Assembly: GCA_947579605.1 (NCBI GenBank) | Contig: OX388311.1 | Coordinates: 29,080,951 to 29,144,950, forward strand | Direction of reading: 5' to 3' | Length of the DNA stretch: 64,000 nt | Source: Athripsodes cinereus | Taxonomy: Eukaryota; Arthropoda; Insecta; Trichoptera; Leptoceridae | Shown here: positions 42,896-54,145 of the stretch, one piece after another | Numbering within the stretch: the stretch's first letter is position 1 | Layout of the letters: every line of letters starts with the position of its first letter | The notes under the pieces: generated by a model | What the model saw: only the letters and a program-made list of their open reading frames with translations | Database searches by the model: none | Told to the model about the DNA's origin: nothing | Program-made: the position numbers and the translations under genes

Positions 42896-43789
42896 CATTA
42901 GGTACTGAGTGCCTCATCATTTTTATTTAGTAAAAACAATTAGTGCGGCCACTCTACCAGTTTGCCATGTAAGGTATCAAGATGATGGCTTAAATCGGTC
43001 ATAAATGATAAATTCACAAAAGGAAATCATAAAAAGATATGACGAATCGTTATTTTAACATTGAAGTAACCTTAATATGTTAATAAGAATATTATATGAC
43101 AGTTGTAGCATTAACTCTATACATAGGTAGGGCACTTTGTAATATTTGCTCCGGGGCCTTATACTTGCGATACCTTGACCTCGTTCCGTCACTGATACCT
43201 GGCCAATTTATCGGAATTCAGACAAACAAACTTGTCAATACAATATTGCTACATTTGTTGGTAATGAAAAGTCTATGAGCATCGATGGACGGCGTCTCGT
43301 AGGAAATGTCTAAATTAGGTTCACAATTATGTGTACCATAATGATGGTAGATAAATTGTACATTTGTAGCCCTTTGAAGATCGTTCGATTATCTAAAGGA
43401 CGAGGGTAAAAAAGACTGTTTTCATTTTGTCTCTTAAGCTAGTGATGTTCCTCTTACGACAGCTTGTTCCACGTCACAACATTTGCAATGCCAAAAGTCT
43501 AGTAACTTTATACCTTTTTTCTGTGATAAACTCTTTAAAAAAAATTCTTGATATTAAAGGGTATTATCAGAAGGTGATTGTCACGGATTGTAAAATCTGT
43601 AACTAGACAGGTGTCCGAGGAGATGACGACGAAGGGACAGAGAAATATTCGTACAAATAATCACCGATGGATGGGATTCCAGACATGCTGCAAAAATAAA
43701 GACTTAGAGCAACTCTTATTCTTAAAAAAAAAAAGGAAATCTTTCTACTCATATGTCTACGAAAACATGTTTTTTCCTCCAGCTTCATC
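42896..43789. other. AT-rich stretch, no feature recognised
   Basis: Open frames at 43096 and 43578 are short and without domains. Confidence 0.4.
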
Positions 43790-43895
43790 GTCATTTCAGC
43801 GATGAGGTATATTTCCTATCCTGAATGTCTAAAATTTTATTGGCATTGAGAGAACGGCTTGTATGTTTATTACATAAATGTCATGATGGTATGAA
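43790..43895 (+). repeat. S1 element with internal deletion, 3' half
   Basis: TTTCAGCGATGAGGTATATT, TATCCTGAATGTCTAAAATT, TTATTACATAA, then directly TGTCATGATGGTATGAA. The CTACCCCAC block is deleted. Confidence 0.7.
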
Positions 43896-44514
43896 TCAAC
43901 GAAAGGATATTTTTTTTCAGCACGTATGCATATTCGTGTTCAGATGTAATAAAAATCGTTGAATTCTTTCCAGCATAACTAATTCCGAAAATAACAAAAT
44001 AATTTCGGACATATGCAACACATACCTACATAATACCGAGTGTAAAATTATTTCGCAATAATTTTACACTTAATGCAAATAATTCGGTAAATACAAAATG
44101 TAGTTATTTTCAAAGAACAACGATATTTTAAACGAAGTTATTTGTGTCATAAATGCGGTCAAAATACAAAATATTTCAGCAGGCAACTTCATTTTGTGCA
44201 TTTTGTTATATTTGCAGCAACGGGTCTGAAAATAATTCTCTGTAGTTATAATAATCATGAATTTGAGGATTACTGCATCTTTATTTTAGCTGACTATTAG
44301 AGTTTTAAAAATATGTATTTTTTTCTTGATAATCCAAATTTTATTTTTCATAAATTTGCATGTTTTAACATTTACGACTCTAAAATAAGAATGCATAAAC
44401 TTAGAGTGATAACTTAACACAATACACTTGCACGCGTTACTATACAGAAAAATACTGCATTATTTTGAAAATAATTTAGGATTATCTTTTACTTATTTTC
44501 GTTTGTTGTATCTG

Positions 44515-44600
44515 TCTTTTATTGGCACAGATAGGTATGTTCATTAAATTTGGTTCGTGTACTGGTTACACCACTTTTGGGATATTCTCTGATGGTATAT
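44515..44600 (+). repeat. S1 3' fragment, decayed
   Basis: TTATTGGCACAGATAGGTAT, TGGTTACACCACTTTTGGGA and TTCTCTGATGGTATATG. Confidence 0.6.
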
Positions 44601-45256
44601 GTAAATTTGTCAATTGAACTCGCAAATAATAATCACCATAAATTAATTCAATTCAATTCAAATTTTAATGTGATATTGATCTGTTTGATATTTATGCTTG
44701 CCAATTCGTTTCAACAACGAACGTGATAGATTTAAGAACAAAAAACTCAAATCACTCGATAATGGGTGGAAAGCCAAAAAAGTGGAAAAATGTGCCTATG
44801 TATAGTTGTATCATTATGACTGTATGACATTATTTTGTAAATGGCGTAGGCCATATAATATTTGGTTAAATAAATAAAAACATATAGATATATCTTATAT
44901 CTATGTACTTGAATTGATGATAAGAAATATTACACTTTTGTAAGATTACGTCTTAAAGGAATGAATTACTTCACAATGCTTTATAGGTATTAGGTATTCA
45001 AATGCATTCGTACATTTCATATTCCAAGCAAGTAGACACTCGCTTATTTTATTATTCATAAGATATTTAAAAGGAAGCGAGCTGGATGTATTTTCTTTTA
45101 AAGCGCTTTACTCGGAAAACACTTTATTATTCCATATGTTGCATAACTTATGTAATACATAACTCAAATTAAAAACACTTAAATTATTATGCAATAAGAC
45201 TATCATTTCATCCTTAGAATATTTTATTGCTATAAATTTTTATTAATTCTCTACTA
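44601..45256. other. AT-rich stretch, no feature recognised
   Basis: Nothing recognised. The (ATAAATAAA) run near 44868 may be an old LINE tail. Confidence 0.4.
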
Positions 45257-45472
45257 ATGGGGCAGACAGCAGACTATTTGCATGTGTTAAATATGCAAGC
45301 CGTCATCTCCATACCAAAAAAAAACAAGAAATTCGGGATGGTTGGTAAACTTCATTGCTGAATTTAAGATATAAAATCTCTTATTGACATATGACTACGA
45401 CACACTTTTTTCGAAAACTTACGAAAAAGAGTGGGAGGTCAATTCCTTGCTGGGTGCTCCACGGAAGGTTTG
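45257..45472 (-). mobile_element. S1 element lacking only its 3' tip
   Basis: AATGGGGCAGACAGCAGACT, GAAATTCGGGATGGTTGGTA, GAAAACTTACGAAAAAGAGT and GCTGGGTGCTCCACGGAAG. It is immediately followed by a foldback element. Confidence 0.8.
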
Positions 45473-45491
45473 CACTTTGTGATAGTGTATT

Positions 45492-45760
45492 TAGATACAC
45501 TGAGAAAAATACTAACGAAATTTCACAACGAATCATTGGTACGTACTATCAGATTAGGACCAGAGATAGTACAAACGATTCATTAGTACAGATCTATAAT
45601 ATTAACTTTTCGCAAACAAATTGTTGGTAAATTTACCAACGACTTGTTTGCGATAGGTTAATATTATAGATTCGTACTAATAATCGTTTGTACTATCTCT
45701 GGTCCTAATCTGATAGTACGTACCAATGATTCGTTGTGAGTATTTTTCTCAGTGTATCTA
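45492..45760. mobile_element. Large near-perfect foldback (TA-flanked MITE)
   Basis: TAGATACACTGAGAAAAATA at the left is the complement of the right end (TATTTTTCTCAGTGTATCTA). The inner arms, including ATCATTGGTACGTACTATCA, GATTAGGACCAGAGATAGTA and GTACAAACGATT, are repeated in complement almost without mismatch. The apex is CAAACAAATTGTTGGTAAAT and its partner. CACTG ends next to TA would suit Tc1/mariner-type MITEs, but that is inference. The high arm identity implies a recent insertion or gene conversion between arms. Confidence 0.9.
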
Positions 45761-45776
45761 TATAAAAAATTAAGGC

Positions 45777-45985
45777 ATTCAGAATGGTTGACATAGGCAT
45801 CTCAAGAAATCCTTTGTTTTATAGATTTGAATATGTTTACAATTAATCGATTAGTTTAATTATTGTTTATTATAATCAGCATTCAGAATGGTTGACATAG
45901 GCATCTCAAGAAATACTTTGTTTTAGAGATTTGAATATGTTTACAATATTAATCGATTAGTTTTATTATTGTTTATTATAATCAG
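45777..45985. repeat. Direct tandem duplication, ~105 bp x 2
   Basis: GCATTCAGAATGGTTGACAT, AGGCATCTCAAGAAAT, CTTTGTTTTA-AGATTTG and ATTGTTTATTATAATCA occur at 45777-45880 and again at 45881-45985 with few differences. The unit begins with a minus-strand S1 block (CATTCAGAATGGTTG). Confidence 0.88.
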
Positions 45986-46460
45986 TAGGTAATCACAATG
46001 CAATATTCGCCCTTCACGCCTACTCAAGCGTGATGTACTTATATTTAAATTCTGCATAATTTTTGCAACAAAACAACGCAGTTCCTATATATGAAAAATA
46101 CATAAAGGCTCTATTGTACAGGTCTTATTATTATTTCAGTTCATTCGTATAAATCATCAACCCATATTGTATAGATTAGAAATGTAAAGGGAAAATTGGT
46201 AATGCGACCAAACAAATTTTGCCACTAAAATAATTTCTTATCGATAAGCTTTAAATAAAGTTTGGTTCCAAAAGGTATGTTCGTATTTCCCTATTTTTGA
46301 AATATACCGTGATTATATTCATATTGAAGGTTTGTTATTTTTTATTATCAAAAATTTGCATACCTGCTGAAATATCCTGGAAATGACAATGAAAAACTTA
46401 AAATTCTGTCAACTCTACCAGTACCACTAAATCACAATTGCCATCTCTGACCCTACCACG
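45986..46460. other. AT-rich stretch, no feature recognised
   Basis: Nothing recognised. Confidence 0.45.
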
Positions 46461-46960
46461 TCAGTTGGTGGTGGACCCGGCCAACGTAGTACCTACATAG
46501 ATCCCACTTTTGAGGCTCACACGTATTCTAAAGCACGCATCGTTTGTACCATTCAAAAACACTTCCCCAAACCAAACGGGTCGAAGAGTGTCAGCAGTCA
46601 TGACCACAATCATTTTCTCTTTTGCATCCATCAAACATACCTTAAAGGAAACTCCCAAAGTCTATGTTTAGCATACTATTTCACATGAGCACCATGGATA
46701 ATCAGTTAAAGTTATTCAAAAAAGTTTATATACTTCTTAGTTGGCCGTGTTCCGTAATAAGCTGTACCTACAGAAAAACGATCGAGGGACAAGAAACTCA
46801 TTTTCATTTTTTCACGGACGTCCCGCAAGAACTTGTTAATGTAGTTTACCTCTATATTTAATACTCGTCTTGAACAATAATTATTCCAAACATCATAAAA
46901 GTCTGTATAAACAAACGCCACACAGTACTCATCACGTCTTAATGCTTTGTTTTCCATCAC
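46461..46960 (-). CDS. Unrecognised pair of minus-strand ORFs, possibly exonic or old element
   Basis: Two frames lie close together. 46712-46960 reads MMENKALRRDEYCVAFVYTD then FYDVWNNYCSRRVLNIEV. 46461-46658 reads MGVSFKVCLMDAKEKMIVV, then RPVWFGEVFLNGTNDACFRI. The residue mix (Trp, Cys, Arg, Gly) is less AT-driven than the chance frames elsewhere. AAGGTATGTT inside the second frame (minus, near 46638-46648) could be a splice donor. I recognise no domain, signal peptide or homologue. It could be an exon of an antisense gene within the intron, a decayed retroelement ORF, or chance. Confidence 0.25.
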
Positions 46961-48579
46961 GTATTATAATTTTTACGATCTTTTAAACAAACAGCATAAT
47001 TTATAAATGTTCTTTATAATACCAACAGATAAGGCAACATCAACATTAGCTGATAAGAAAAGGAAATTCGTATTTTTAAAATGGTGAACTACGTAAAAAA
47101 GTAAATTCAGTGGCTATAAATCATTTTGATACAGATTTATCTGTTGCTGTGTCATTTAGATCATGTGGTTTGTATTAAGATATATACCTATTGTAGATCT
47201 TTATGATACCTTAAATTAAATAAAAAAATATTTCGTCTTTCCAAATAGGTAGGTACCCTATAAGTGAGTATATATTTTTACGTAACATGTTTTCGCTAGC
47301 GAAGTAATCACAAAACAGCTTATTGTCTATTATCAAAATGAATAACAATTTATGTATTTATTTTGAAAGTATAAATAATCTAAAGTAGTATTTGAATTTC
47401 AAATCTCTTGTTTAGATATCAAATGACTGCTTTCTCACAAGGAATTGCAACCTTTATTATAGGTAGATATTTTGTATGTGAATTTTCAGAAGAGACAACG
47501 AAGGCGAATTTATTTATTGTATCTTAGCGTCTTTTATTATTTTACAAATGTCCATTACTGAAAAACATCAGTTAAACCGATACCAATTCAATATGTTAGT
47601 TAACTAAAATCATTATAATCAGCGATGAAGCATGTTGCATATTTTGAATATCTTATTTATCATGACGTTAAGCCTTTAAGAACAAAATGAGAACTTTGTA
47701 CCAACTTAATTTCTCTCTCGCTTTCTCTTGTCCTTTTCCTTATGTCTGAAAATGCTGGAAGCAATAGATCCTCTGGGTAGTCTCCCCCCACTTGTGCCTG
47801 TCCTGAGTCATGCGATGAGCGTCCGGAACAGAAGATTCTGTTATTTTATAGATCATTTTATCGCTCTGCCTATAGTTGACGCGTAACTACGAAATTTCCT
47901 TTCCTACAATCAAACGTATAGAAGGAAGGTGTTATGATTCTCAAATGGGCGCTTGCGGTAGTTTTTACTCAAAACGGCGCATTTATATAAAAAAATGTTT
48001 AATTTATTATTATTATTGTTAATATGCTTGTGGACTCAAAACTTTGTGACGAAAAATGGAGTATATAAATCATAAAGATATTTCATAATTATAAGACGTT
48101 TTGTATGAAATAACATTATTTGTTTGAACTCTGTTTAATTTTGAAATTTATAAGTATAGGATCTCCGCAAATGAAGCAATATTGTCTGAGTCGTAAGTAA
48201 AAAAAAATCTTATTTGAACGAAGCCTGTAATTTATTATATTCTACCTAAGTATATATCTACCTTATCTACAAATTATAATATTATGGACTGGTTGGTGTA
48301 ATATTTATTTTATTTAATCACATCATGAATTTGTACGAAATTACCTAATTATGAATCATATTAAAAAAAACTGACTGGATCTATAAATCGGCAAATAATA
48401 GACGGTACAACTATCGATTTTAAATTTGAGATATTACATATATTCAAACAATGTCTAAAGATAACCTTGACAAAATTAAACACTTTAATCACTTAATAAT
48501 TTGTTATCCTTGGTGTAATGGAAACCTTTTTAATAAATTATTTTTTTCTATAGTACCACATTCTCAATAATCTACAATT
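46961..48579. other. AT-rich stretch with one S1 scrap
   Basis: 47620-47665 (AATCAGCGATGAAGCATGTT, TTTTGAATATCTTATTTA) is a decayed plus-strand S1 middle. A GC-richer clause at 47700-47900 fits no family here. Confidence 0.4.
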
Positions 48580-48718
48580 TTATTTATTTATTTATTCATT
48601 CTTTACTGTACATTGATAAAAAACAATTACATAAAAGGTATACATTCAAATTAAATACAATCAATATACAGAGGGCGAGTTTATCGCAAGGCGCGATCTC
48701 TTCCAACTAACCCAAAAG
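48580..48718 (-). repeat. LINE-C 3' end
   Basis: ATTTATTTATTCATTCTTTA-CTGTACATTG, CAGAGGGCGAGTTTATCGC and GCGATCTCTTCCAACTAACC. The (AAATA)n tail marks its 3' end on the minus strand. Confidence 0.85.
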
Positions 48719-49714
48719 TATTAACTTAAAAAAAAACATATGATAAAAATAAAATCAATAGGTAATCCAAAAGATTTTGGAAAAAAAGAGAGATTATTCC
48801 AGCAACGAGCACCCTGAACTGCAAAAGAATTTTATTCAAATTTCGACAACTTTAAGCAAGCGTAGATTTGGAATAATGCTAATACCTCTTTGAAGTAAAG
48901 TAGAACCTACTAGTCAAGATAGTTTAATAGTTGGAATAACAATTATTCATAATTGATTGAGTCGATGTTTTCATTATATCAATTATTCATAACTTTTCTA
49001 TTTTCGAAGATGAAACACTATGAAAGTTCATTTTTAAAATTTAGGTAATAAAAAATAAAAAATGAAACACTGCATAACTTTCACTAATTATTATATTGCT
49101 TAGAAGCTTTTCGAACCTACGTCCATCCTCAATAATAAATATCTTATAACTAATGACAAAAGCCAAAAAACAGCCAAACGTTATATATTATAAATTAACG
49201 ATAGCAATCTGTCTTTAGTCTTTAATTTTAAGAACCCTTCTAATTTTTGTGCCATACTTACTGGCTGATAATAATTTTTCTATTTTCGAAGAGGAAACAA
49301 TAAAATTATTCATTATTTGTGAGTGATTCTATGTTTAATTCTAATTATTGATTACTGAAATAAATCCAATTCACTCGATACATAAACATTTTCAGAGCCC
49401 ATACATTAATTAATAAGCAACGCGGTCAATATTATTTATTTAAAATCTTTTGTTTCCGTAAAACTGATTTATCAACGCCTATTCGGTCATTCGCCTTTGC
49501 AAATAATTAAATAAATCGAGTGAGTTGATTATTTAAGCAGTTCGCCTACGAGATTAATTTATAATTAGGTAAATAAAGGGAATAATAATAATTATACATA
49601 ATCAATTAGAGTTATAACGAACATTTTTATTAGTTTACTATCCGGTATCCGGCCCGTTGCGAGTGGCGATTGCAATATTTTCATAAAATTTAAAAATGGG
49701 TTCTTTGGTAAACA
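48719..49714. other. AT-rich stretch, no feature recognised
   Basis: Nothing certain. TTTTCTATTTTCGAAGATGA near 48996 and TTTTCTATTTTCGAAGAGGA near 49277 form a short dispersed direct repeat. Confidence 0.4.
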
Positions 49715-49842
49715 TCGTATTTAAGCGATAAACACGCCCTCTGTACATTGAATTGTTTAACTGATATTTTTATGACACTGTTTTATTTTGTAATACTGTA
49801 ACCCATGTACAGTGAAGAATAAATAAATAAATAAATAAAAAT
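49715..49842 (+). repeat. LINE-C 3' end
   Basis: TTTAAGCGATAAACACGCCC, TCTGTACATTG, TGTACAGTGAAGAATAAATA and an (AATA)n tail on the plus strand. Confidence 0.8.
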
Positions 49843-49868
49843 TACTACTAGGTAGTTAGGTACTAATG

Positions 49869-49998
49869 TGCTACCACGACATCCCGTAAGTACGGTAGCC
49901 AGCAGACGAGCCGCACGTTCTAAGCAATTGTCTGTCTTCTCTGTGCCAATAAAAATTGAGACATTTTAGGATGGGTGACATTTCGCCTCGCTGTATTT
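49869..49998 (-). repeat. S1 3' half
   Basis: TGCTACCACGACATCCCGTA, GTACGGTAGCCAGCAGACGA, TTGAGACATTTTAGGATGGG and CGCCTCGCTG. Confidence 0.75.
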
Positions 49999-50004
49999 AT
50001 GACG

Positions 50005-50080
50005 ACCTGTATTTATTACATCATGCATTTAGTCCGCTTGCTACCCCACTTGAGAGACATGCTGTTATGGTATAGATGGG
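50005..50080 (+). repeat. S1 3' fragment, head-to-head with the previous copy
   Basis: TATTTATTACATCATGCATT, TAGTCCGCTTGCTACCCCAC, TTGAGAGACATGCTGTTATG and GTATAGATGGG. The two copies form an inverted pair. Confidence 0.75.
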
Positions 50081-50367
50081 GATTGAGAAACCAATTTAAT
50101 AATGTTGGGAGCTAAAAAAATCATGGTTTCTGAATTTATTTTATTTTTTTATTGGTAAAAAGTACAAAACAGACAACAACTATAAATATGGTTTACAAAA
50201 ATTAAAATAAGTCGTTCATAACTCAGCTGTCATCCACAAACATGTACCACAGTTAGGTCAATTATTTAAGTATCGCACATTCCGCTCATTCATCTGTTCT
50301 CACTAGCATATATCGCACAAGCAGCCATCGCTAACACACAAAAATATAGTTTGAAACATATCATAGG
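50081..50367. other. AT-rich stretch, possible LINE tail
   Basis: TTTATTTTATTTTTTTATTGG near 50138 may be the complemented tail of another retroelement. Otherwise it is unassigned. Confidence 0.3.
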
Positions 50368-50565
50368 TTTTTTTTTTTTTTTATTTTTTTTTTTAAAAGA
50401 TATATCTGGGTTTTTGTTATAAACTCAAATAAAACCTTATACACCTTTCACAGTAAGCTACTAAAAGCTTGTGTCGTGAAAGGGGAGTTTGCCGGCACCT
50501 GGGATCGAACCACGGACCCGCTGTTCACGAGGCCGAGACTCTACCCCCAGGCTACCGACGAACTC
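50368..50565 (-). mobile_element. S2 tRNA-derived SINE, full length
   Basis: The minus-strand start GAGTTCGTCGGTAGCCTGGG, box-B-like GTGGTTCGATCCCAGG, TAGCTTACTGTGAAAGGTGT and a long A-rich tail (T run at 50368-50394). It is highly similar to 20547-20735, so it is a fairly recent family. Confidence 0.88.
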
Positions 50566-50997
50566 AAAAGTTGGATAAATAGTTATCTGAAGAGACAAAA
50601 ATTCGCGATAGAATCGATCAAATTTTGCATGTAGGTAGGTACATCCATTTCTCTGGCTTAAGCATTTGCCGGATACTCGTTACATCTCTAATTATAATAG
50701 AAAAGACAATTGTAAATTAGAGGAATATTTTTTGCCAAAATGATTTTGTTTGTCTTGCTCTTATGTATGTTAATAGGTAGGTAGTAGGTACCTAATATTA
50801 TATTTTTATGTTGGAATGTAAACATTGTCTAAATATTGTAGGTACATAAGAAATGCGTTAAAAACAGCGATATTAAGTAAGAGGTATTGTTTCAACACTT
50901 TACCATGTTTACAAGTGTCACTTAAATGTAAAGTGCGTATGTTAATATAACTGACATTGATCATATATTATTTAAATCATCATCATCATCATCGCCC

Positions 50998-51306
50998 TCA
51001 ACGCTCCTCTCGGGAGCACAGGGCAGAAACCAGCCTCCTCCATTCAGAGTGTCTCTGTGCCAATTGCGTCACCTCTTTCCACGACATTCCTTGCGCTCTG
51101 ATATCGTTGTCATAGGGACGGTGTATTGTGAAAGAGGGACGCCCGGGCCGACGGAAACCCTGTGGACGGAAGAACTGTGCTCTTTTTTGCCAACTATCAT
51201 TAGGCATTCTCAAAACATGTCCCAGCCAGGACCATCGTCTCTCCTGTATTACGGAGATTACAGGTCTCTGCTGGGTGCGCCGGTGCACAGGATCATTATT
51301 TAACAC
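50998..51306 (-). pseudogene. Non-LTR retrotransposon C-terminus (GMSW family), best copy
   Basis: A 102-residue minus-strand frame: RPVISVIQERRWSWLGHVLR, MPNDSWQKRAQFF, GFRRPGRPSFTIHRPYDNDI, RAQGMSWKEVTQLAQRHSEW and RRLVSALCSREER. 'WLGHVLRMP ... GRPR-T ... GLSW-E-x-x-x-x-A-x-x-R-x-x-W-R' is the C-terminal tail of a widespread RTE-like LINE group. Only the tail remains. Scraps of the same family sit at 6855, 20065, 24080, 38159 and 51720. Confidence 0.8.
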
Positions 51307-51384
51307 AGTAACGTTATTTAAATATGGATTAGATATTATTTAAAAAAATTGTATTCGAAAAAATAAATAAAAGTTGCACCATAA

Positions 51385-51520
51385 ATTCAGAGATGAGCTT
51401 TAACACTAAATGTCTTATTTTTTTATTAGCACGGTGAGGACAGCTTGCATGTTTGTTACATGCAGCTGGTCTACTGGTTACCCCACTTGTGGCAAATGCC
51501 GTGATAATACTTATAGTAGA
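51385..51520 (+). repeat. S1 3' half
   Basis: AATTCAGAGATGAGCTTTAA, AGCACGGTGAGGACAGCTTG, CATGCAGCTGGTCTACTGGT, TACCCCACTTGTGGCAAATG and CCGTGATAATA with a TAG-type tail. Confidence 0.8.
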
Positions 51521-51719
51521 TAGAGTATAGTTGCTGTCCTTTGATTCGAAGATAACGGTCTTTCATTTTATTTCTAAAAAACATTTGGTTAACTTCGAGT
51601 TAATCTAGTTACAATATCAATGGTAGCTTATTAATATGACATTGAATTTGATAATTATGTCTTCTCAATTCATAAATATATTCAAAAAAATTACGAAACA
51701 AAAATTTGAATAGAAAATC

Positions 51720-51825
51720 GTTGGTCAAAAAGAGGTTTCTAATGGCCTGGACGTCCTCCTTTCACAATACACGGTCTCTATGACAACGAGATCAGATAGC
51801 TAGGAATGTCGTGAGACAAAAAGTC
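51720..51825 (-). repeat. GMSW-family LINE scrap
   Basis: GGCCTGGACGTCCTCCTTTC, ACAATACACGGTCTC and TAGGAATGTCGTGAGACAA parallel 51060-51140 but in reversed block order relative to intact text, so it is rearranged or heavily decayed. Confidence 0.5.
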
Positions 51826-52507
51826 TCAAATCAATTTATTCTTCTACTTCCTACTAAATTAGTCTATAATCCCGTTGTCAATCCGTAATATTCATTCATG
51901 CATTTATATTATCAATCCCCTCAATCGTTCATATCAGTGAGTAGGTACTGATATGTTTGATTACGCTATATGAATTAAACTTGTCAATAGACAACAATAT
52001 TATGAATTCTCTTAGTATATATTTTATTTATTTAGTAGAATTGCATGAAATTATAATATAATTGTTAGTCTATCTTCAGCAGAAGCATCCGTCATAATCA
52101 AATAAGTATAGGTAAGCAGTGATGATATTCAGTGGCGTTATGAGTTTCTGTAAATTAGGGCACATAGCCTCTGAAAAAGCATAATGTAGTAATGATCTTA
52201 CAGAATATTTTGCGAATTTGTTAAGTTGTAATTTAAAAGTACCTATCAAACATATTTAATCTAAACATTGATATTATTCGTCATAAGTGAGTTTGTTTCC
52301 CAATTAATGATTTTTTTCTATTATTTTTTGACAAAGTACGTGAATGAATTATGTACAAAAGATTCGCCATTATTACCCAATGTTGTCGTATCAATATTTT
52401 TTCTCTTCTTCTAAAACTCAGTGACATATATTATGATTACAAACTGTTATGACGTCCATTTTTTAATGTTTATTTCAATTTTTTTGTATTTCTTTTCAAA
52501 TATAGAT
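51826..52507. other. AT-rich stretch, no feature recognised
   Basis: Nothing recognised. Confidence 0.45.
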
Positions 52508-52645
52508 TAGATGGAAGAAATCACTATATAGTGATAATCTCGCCACTGCAAATCATCACATTTTTTTATGTAAACTGATTTGTGAATTTTGATACGTGAA
52601 TGATGATGTGCAAGAAGTATAAAATAAATAAATAAATATCGTATA
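52508..52645 (+). repeat. LINE 3' end, LINE-C relative
   Basis: TAGATGGAAGAAATCACTAT, AGTGATAATCTCGCCACTG, then ATAAAATAAATAAATAAATA. The 'WTAATCTCGCC' ending parallels LINE-C but the sequence differs, so it is a related family. Confidence 0.65.
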
Positions 52646-53019
52646 GTTTTCAACAATGCTTTCACATGAATTCGACTTTGTAGCTAGGGGGCTTCTTTAA
52701 CCATGGGGCCTCAAACAATAAGTTATCATCAGGACCGCCTTTGATTATACGTAATATGCACATTTGATTACAGAGATTATGATGTTAGGTAGATATAATG
52801 AGACATCGTGTCATCTCTGTCTTTAATTACTGTAATGACGGAGAAGACTACTGATCTGCAAATCAGATAATGTATTTTAATTCATTGATACTTGTCTCAT
52901 AAACTTGACATATTATTTGATTGATGACTTGACGAGATTAAAATGATTTAATGTATGAAGTAAGTTTTTTTTAAATAGATTTGAATTCTATAGAATCTAC
53001 TTATTTATCTATCTTTATA
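52646..53019. other. AT-rich stretch, no feature recognised
   Basis: Nothing recognised. Confidence 0.45.
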
Positions 53020-53340
53020 ATCATGGCGTCTACTAAAAGTCGGGTAACCAGGAAATGAATTGCATGTAATAAATATGCAAGTCATCATTTCCATGCCAAT
53101 AAACAATAAGACATTCATGACAGGAGGAAAATATGAACGCTGATTTTGGAAATGTTAAATATTTTATTCGTGATGAAACATTTAACATTTACCACTTGTG
53201 GGATATGCCGTGATGGTATAGTAGTATATAGTAGTAGTTTATTCTTGATTATTTATACCTAATAAACACCTGCGTTTTACAGGATACTAAAAGTTACAGA
53301 AAAGAGTGGAAGACCTATTGTCTACTGGGGGCTCCACGGA
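53020..53340 (-). repeat. S1 element interrupted by an opposite-strand S1 3' end
   Basis: The minus-strand S1 left part is 53020-53172 (AGTCGGGTAACCAGGAAATG, AGACATTCATGACAGGAGGA) and its right part 53268-53340 (CACCTGCGTTTTACAGGATA, CTACTGGGGGCTCCACGG). Between them, plus-strand ACCACTTGTGGGATATGCCG, TGATGGTATAG and TAGTATATAGTAGTAG is the last ~35 bp of S1 with its tail. Confidence 0.78.
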
Positions 53341-53473
53341 ACAAAATATTGTATTATTCCATTCTAAAAGTAGGTACTTAATTATATAAGTATGTAAGTC
53401 GTCAGCGGAATCAGAACTAAGACACTTCCACTCAAAAGTTCTAGCTTAGACCATTAGACTACTGTAACTACTA

Positions 53474-53545
53474 TTCCATCACGGTATTTCTCAAAATGGG
53501 GTAGCCAACAGATCAGCTGCATACAATAAACATAGTAACCAATAG
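53474..53545 (-). repeat. S1 3' fragment
   Basis: TTCCATCACGGTATTTCTCA, AAATGGGGTAGCCAACAGAT and CAGCTGCATACAATAAACAT. Confidence 0.75.
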
Positions 53546-54054
53546 ACTTTTGATCATTTAATTTAGGAATCGAGTGTAGGTATATTCCGCTAGCTATAAA
53601 ATATAAAGTACACCTAAATAAATAATTGATTCAATTTCACTATCTGAAGGATGTAAACAAAACAATTTACCGATTAATAAATGTACCACTTACATTGGAA
53701 AGTAACCTTTATTAGGGGCAATTTAATGATATGATTCTTGTTCAATTCACTCAATGGCAATTTGAATATAAAATTTATTGGCGACTTATAAACAAACAAA
53801 TTGAACTCGCGTGATTGGTCCATAATGGCTATCATAATGACAACACGACTACGTGTGCCTGGACATGATAGCTAGTATAGGGATGCATTATCCACATGTA
53901 AATATTTTAGTTCGTTCGTATATATGTAGGTATATGTTATGACGTCAATGGACTTTAGAAAGACAGAGGTAAAATAAAACACTATATATGGAATCTCATT
54001 CTTTGGCCAAGCTCAGCGCTGAAGTCATTTAAAATATCTTATTTATTAATAAAT
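53546..54054. other. AT-rich stretch, no feature recognised
   Basis: Nothing recognised. Confidence 0.45.
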
Positions 54055-54145
54055 AAAATACAATAAACTTTTTTGCACTGAAAAACAGTAGTACAAAAGG
54101 CGGCTTTATTGCCTTACGGCAATCTCTAATAATTGGCCAAAATTG
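54055..54145 (-). repeat. LINE 3' end fragment
   Basis: ATAAATAAAATACAATAAAC, TTTTTTGCACTG and AAGGCGGCTTTATTGCCTTA, CGGCAATCTCT. It is another LINE ending with the tail at the left, so on the minus strand. Confidence 0.6.
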
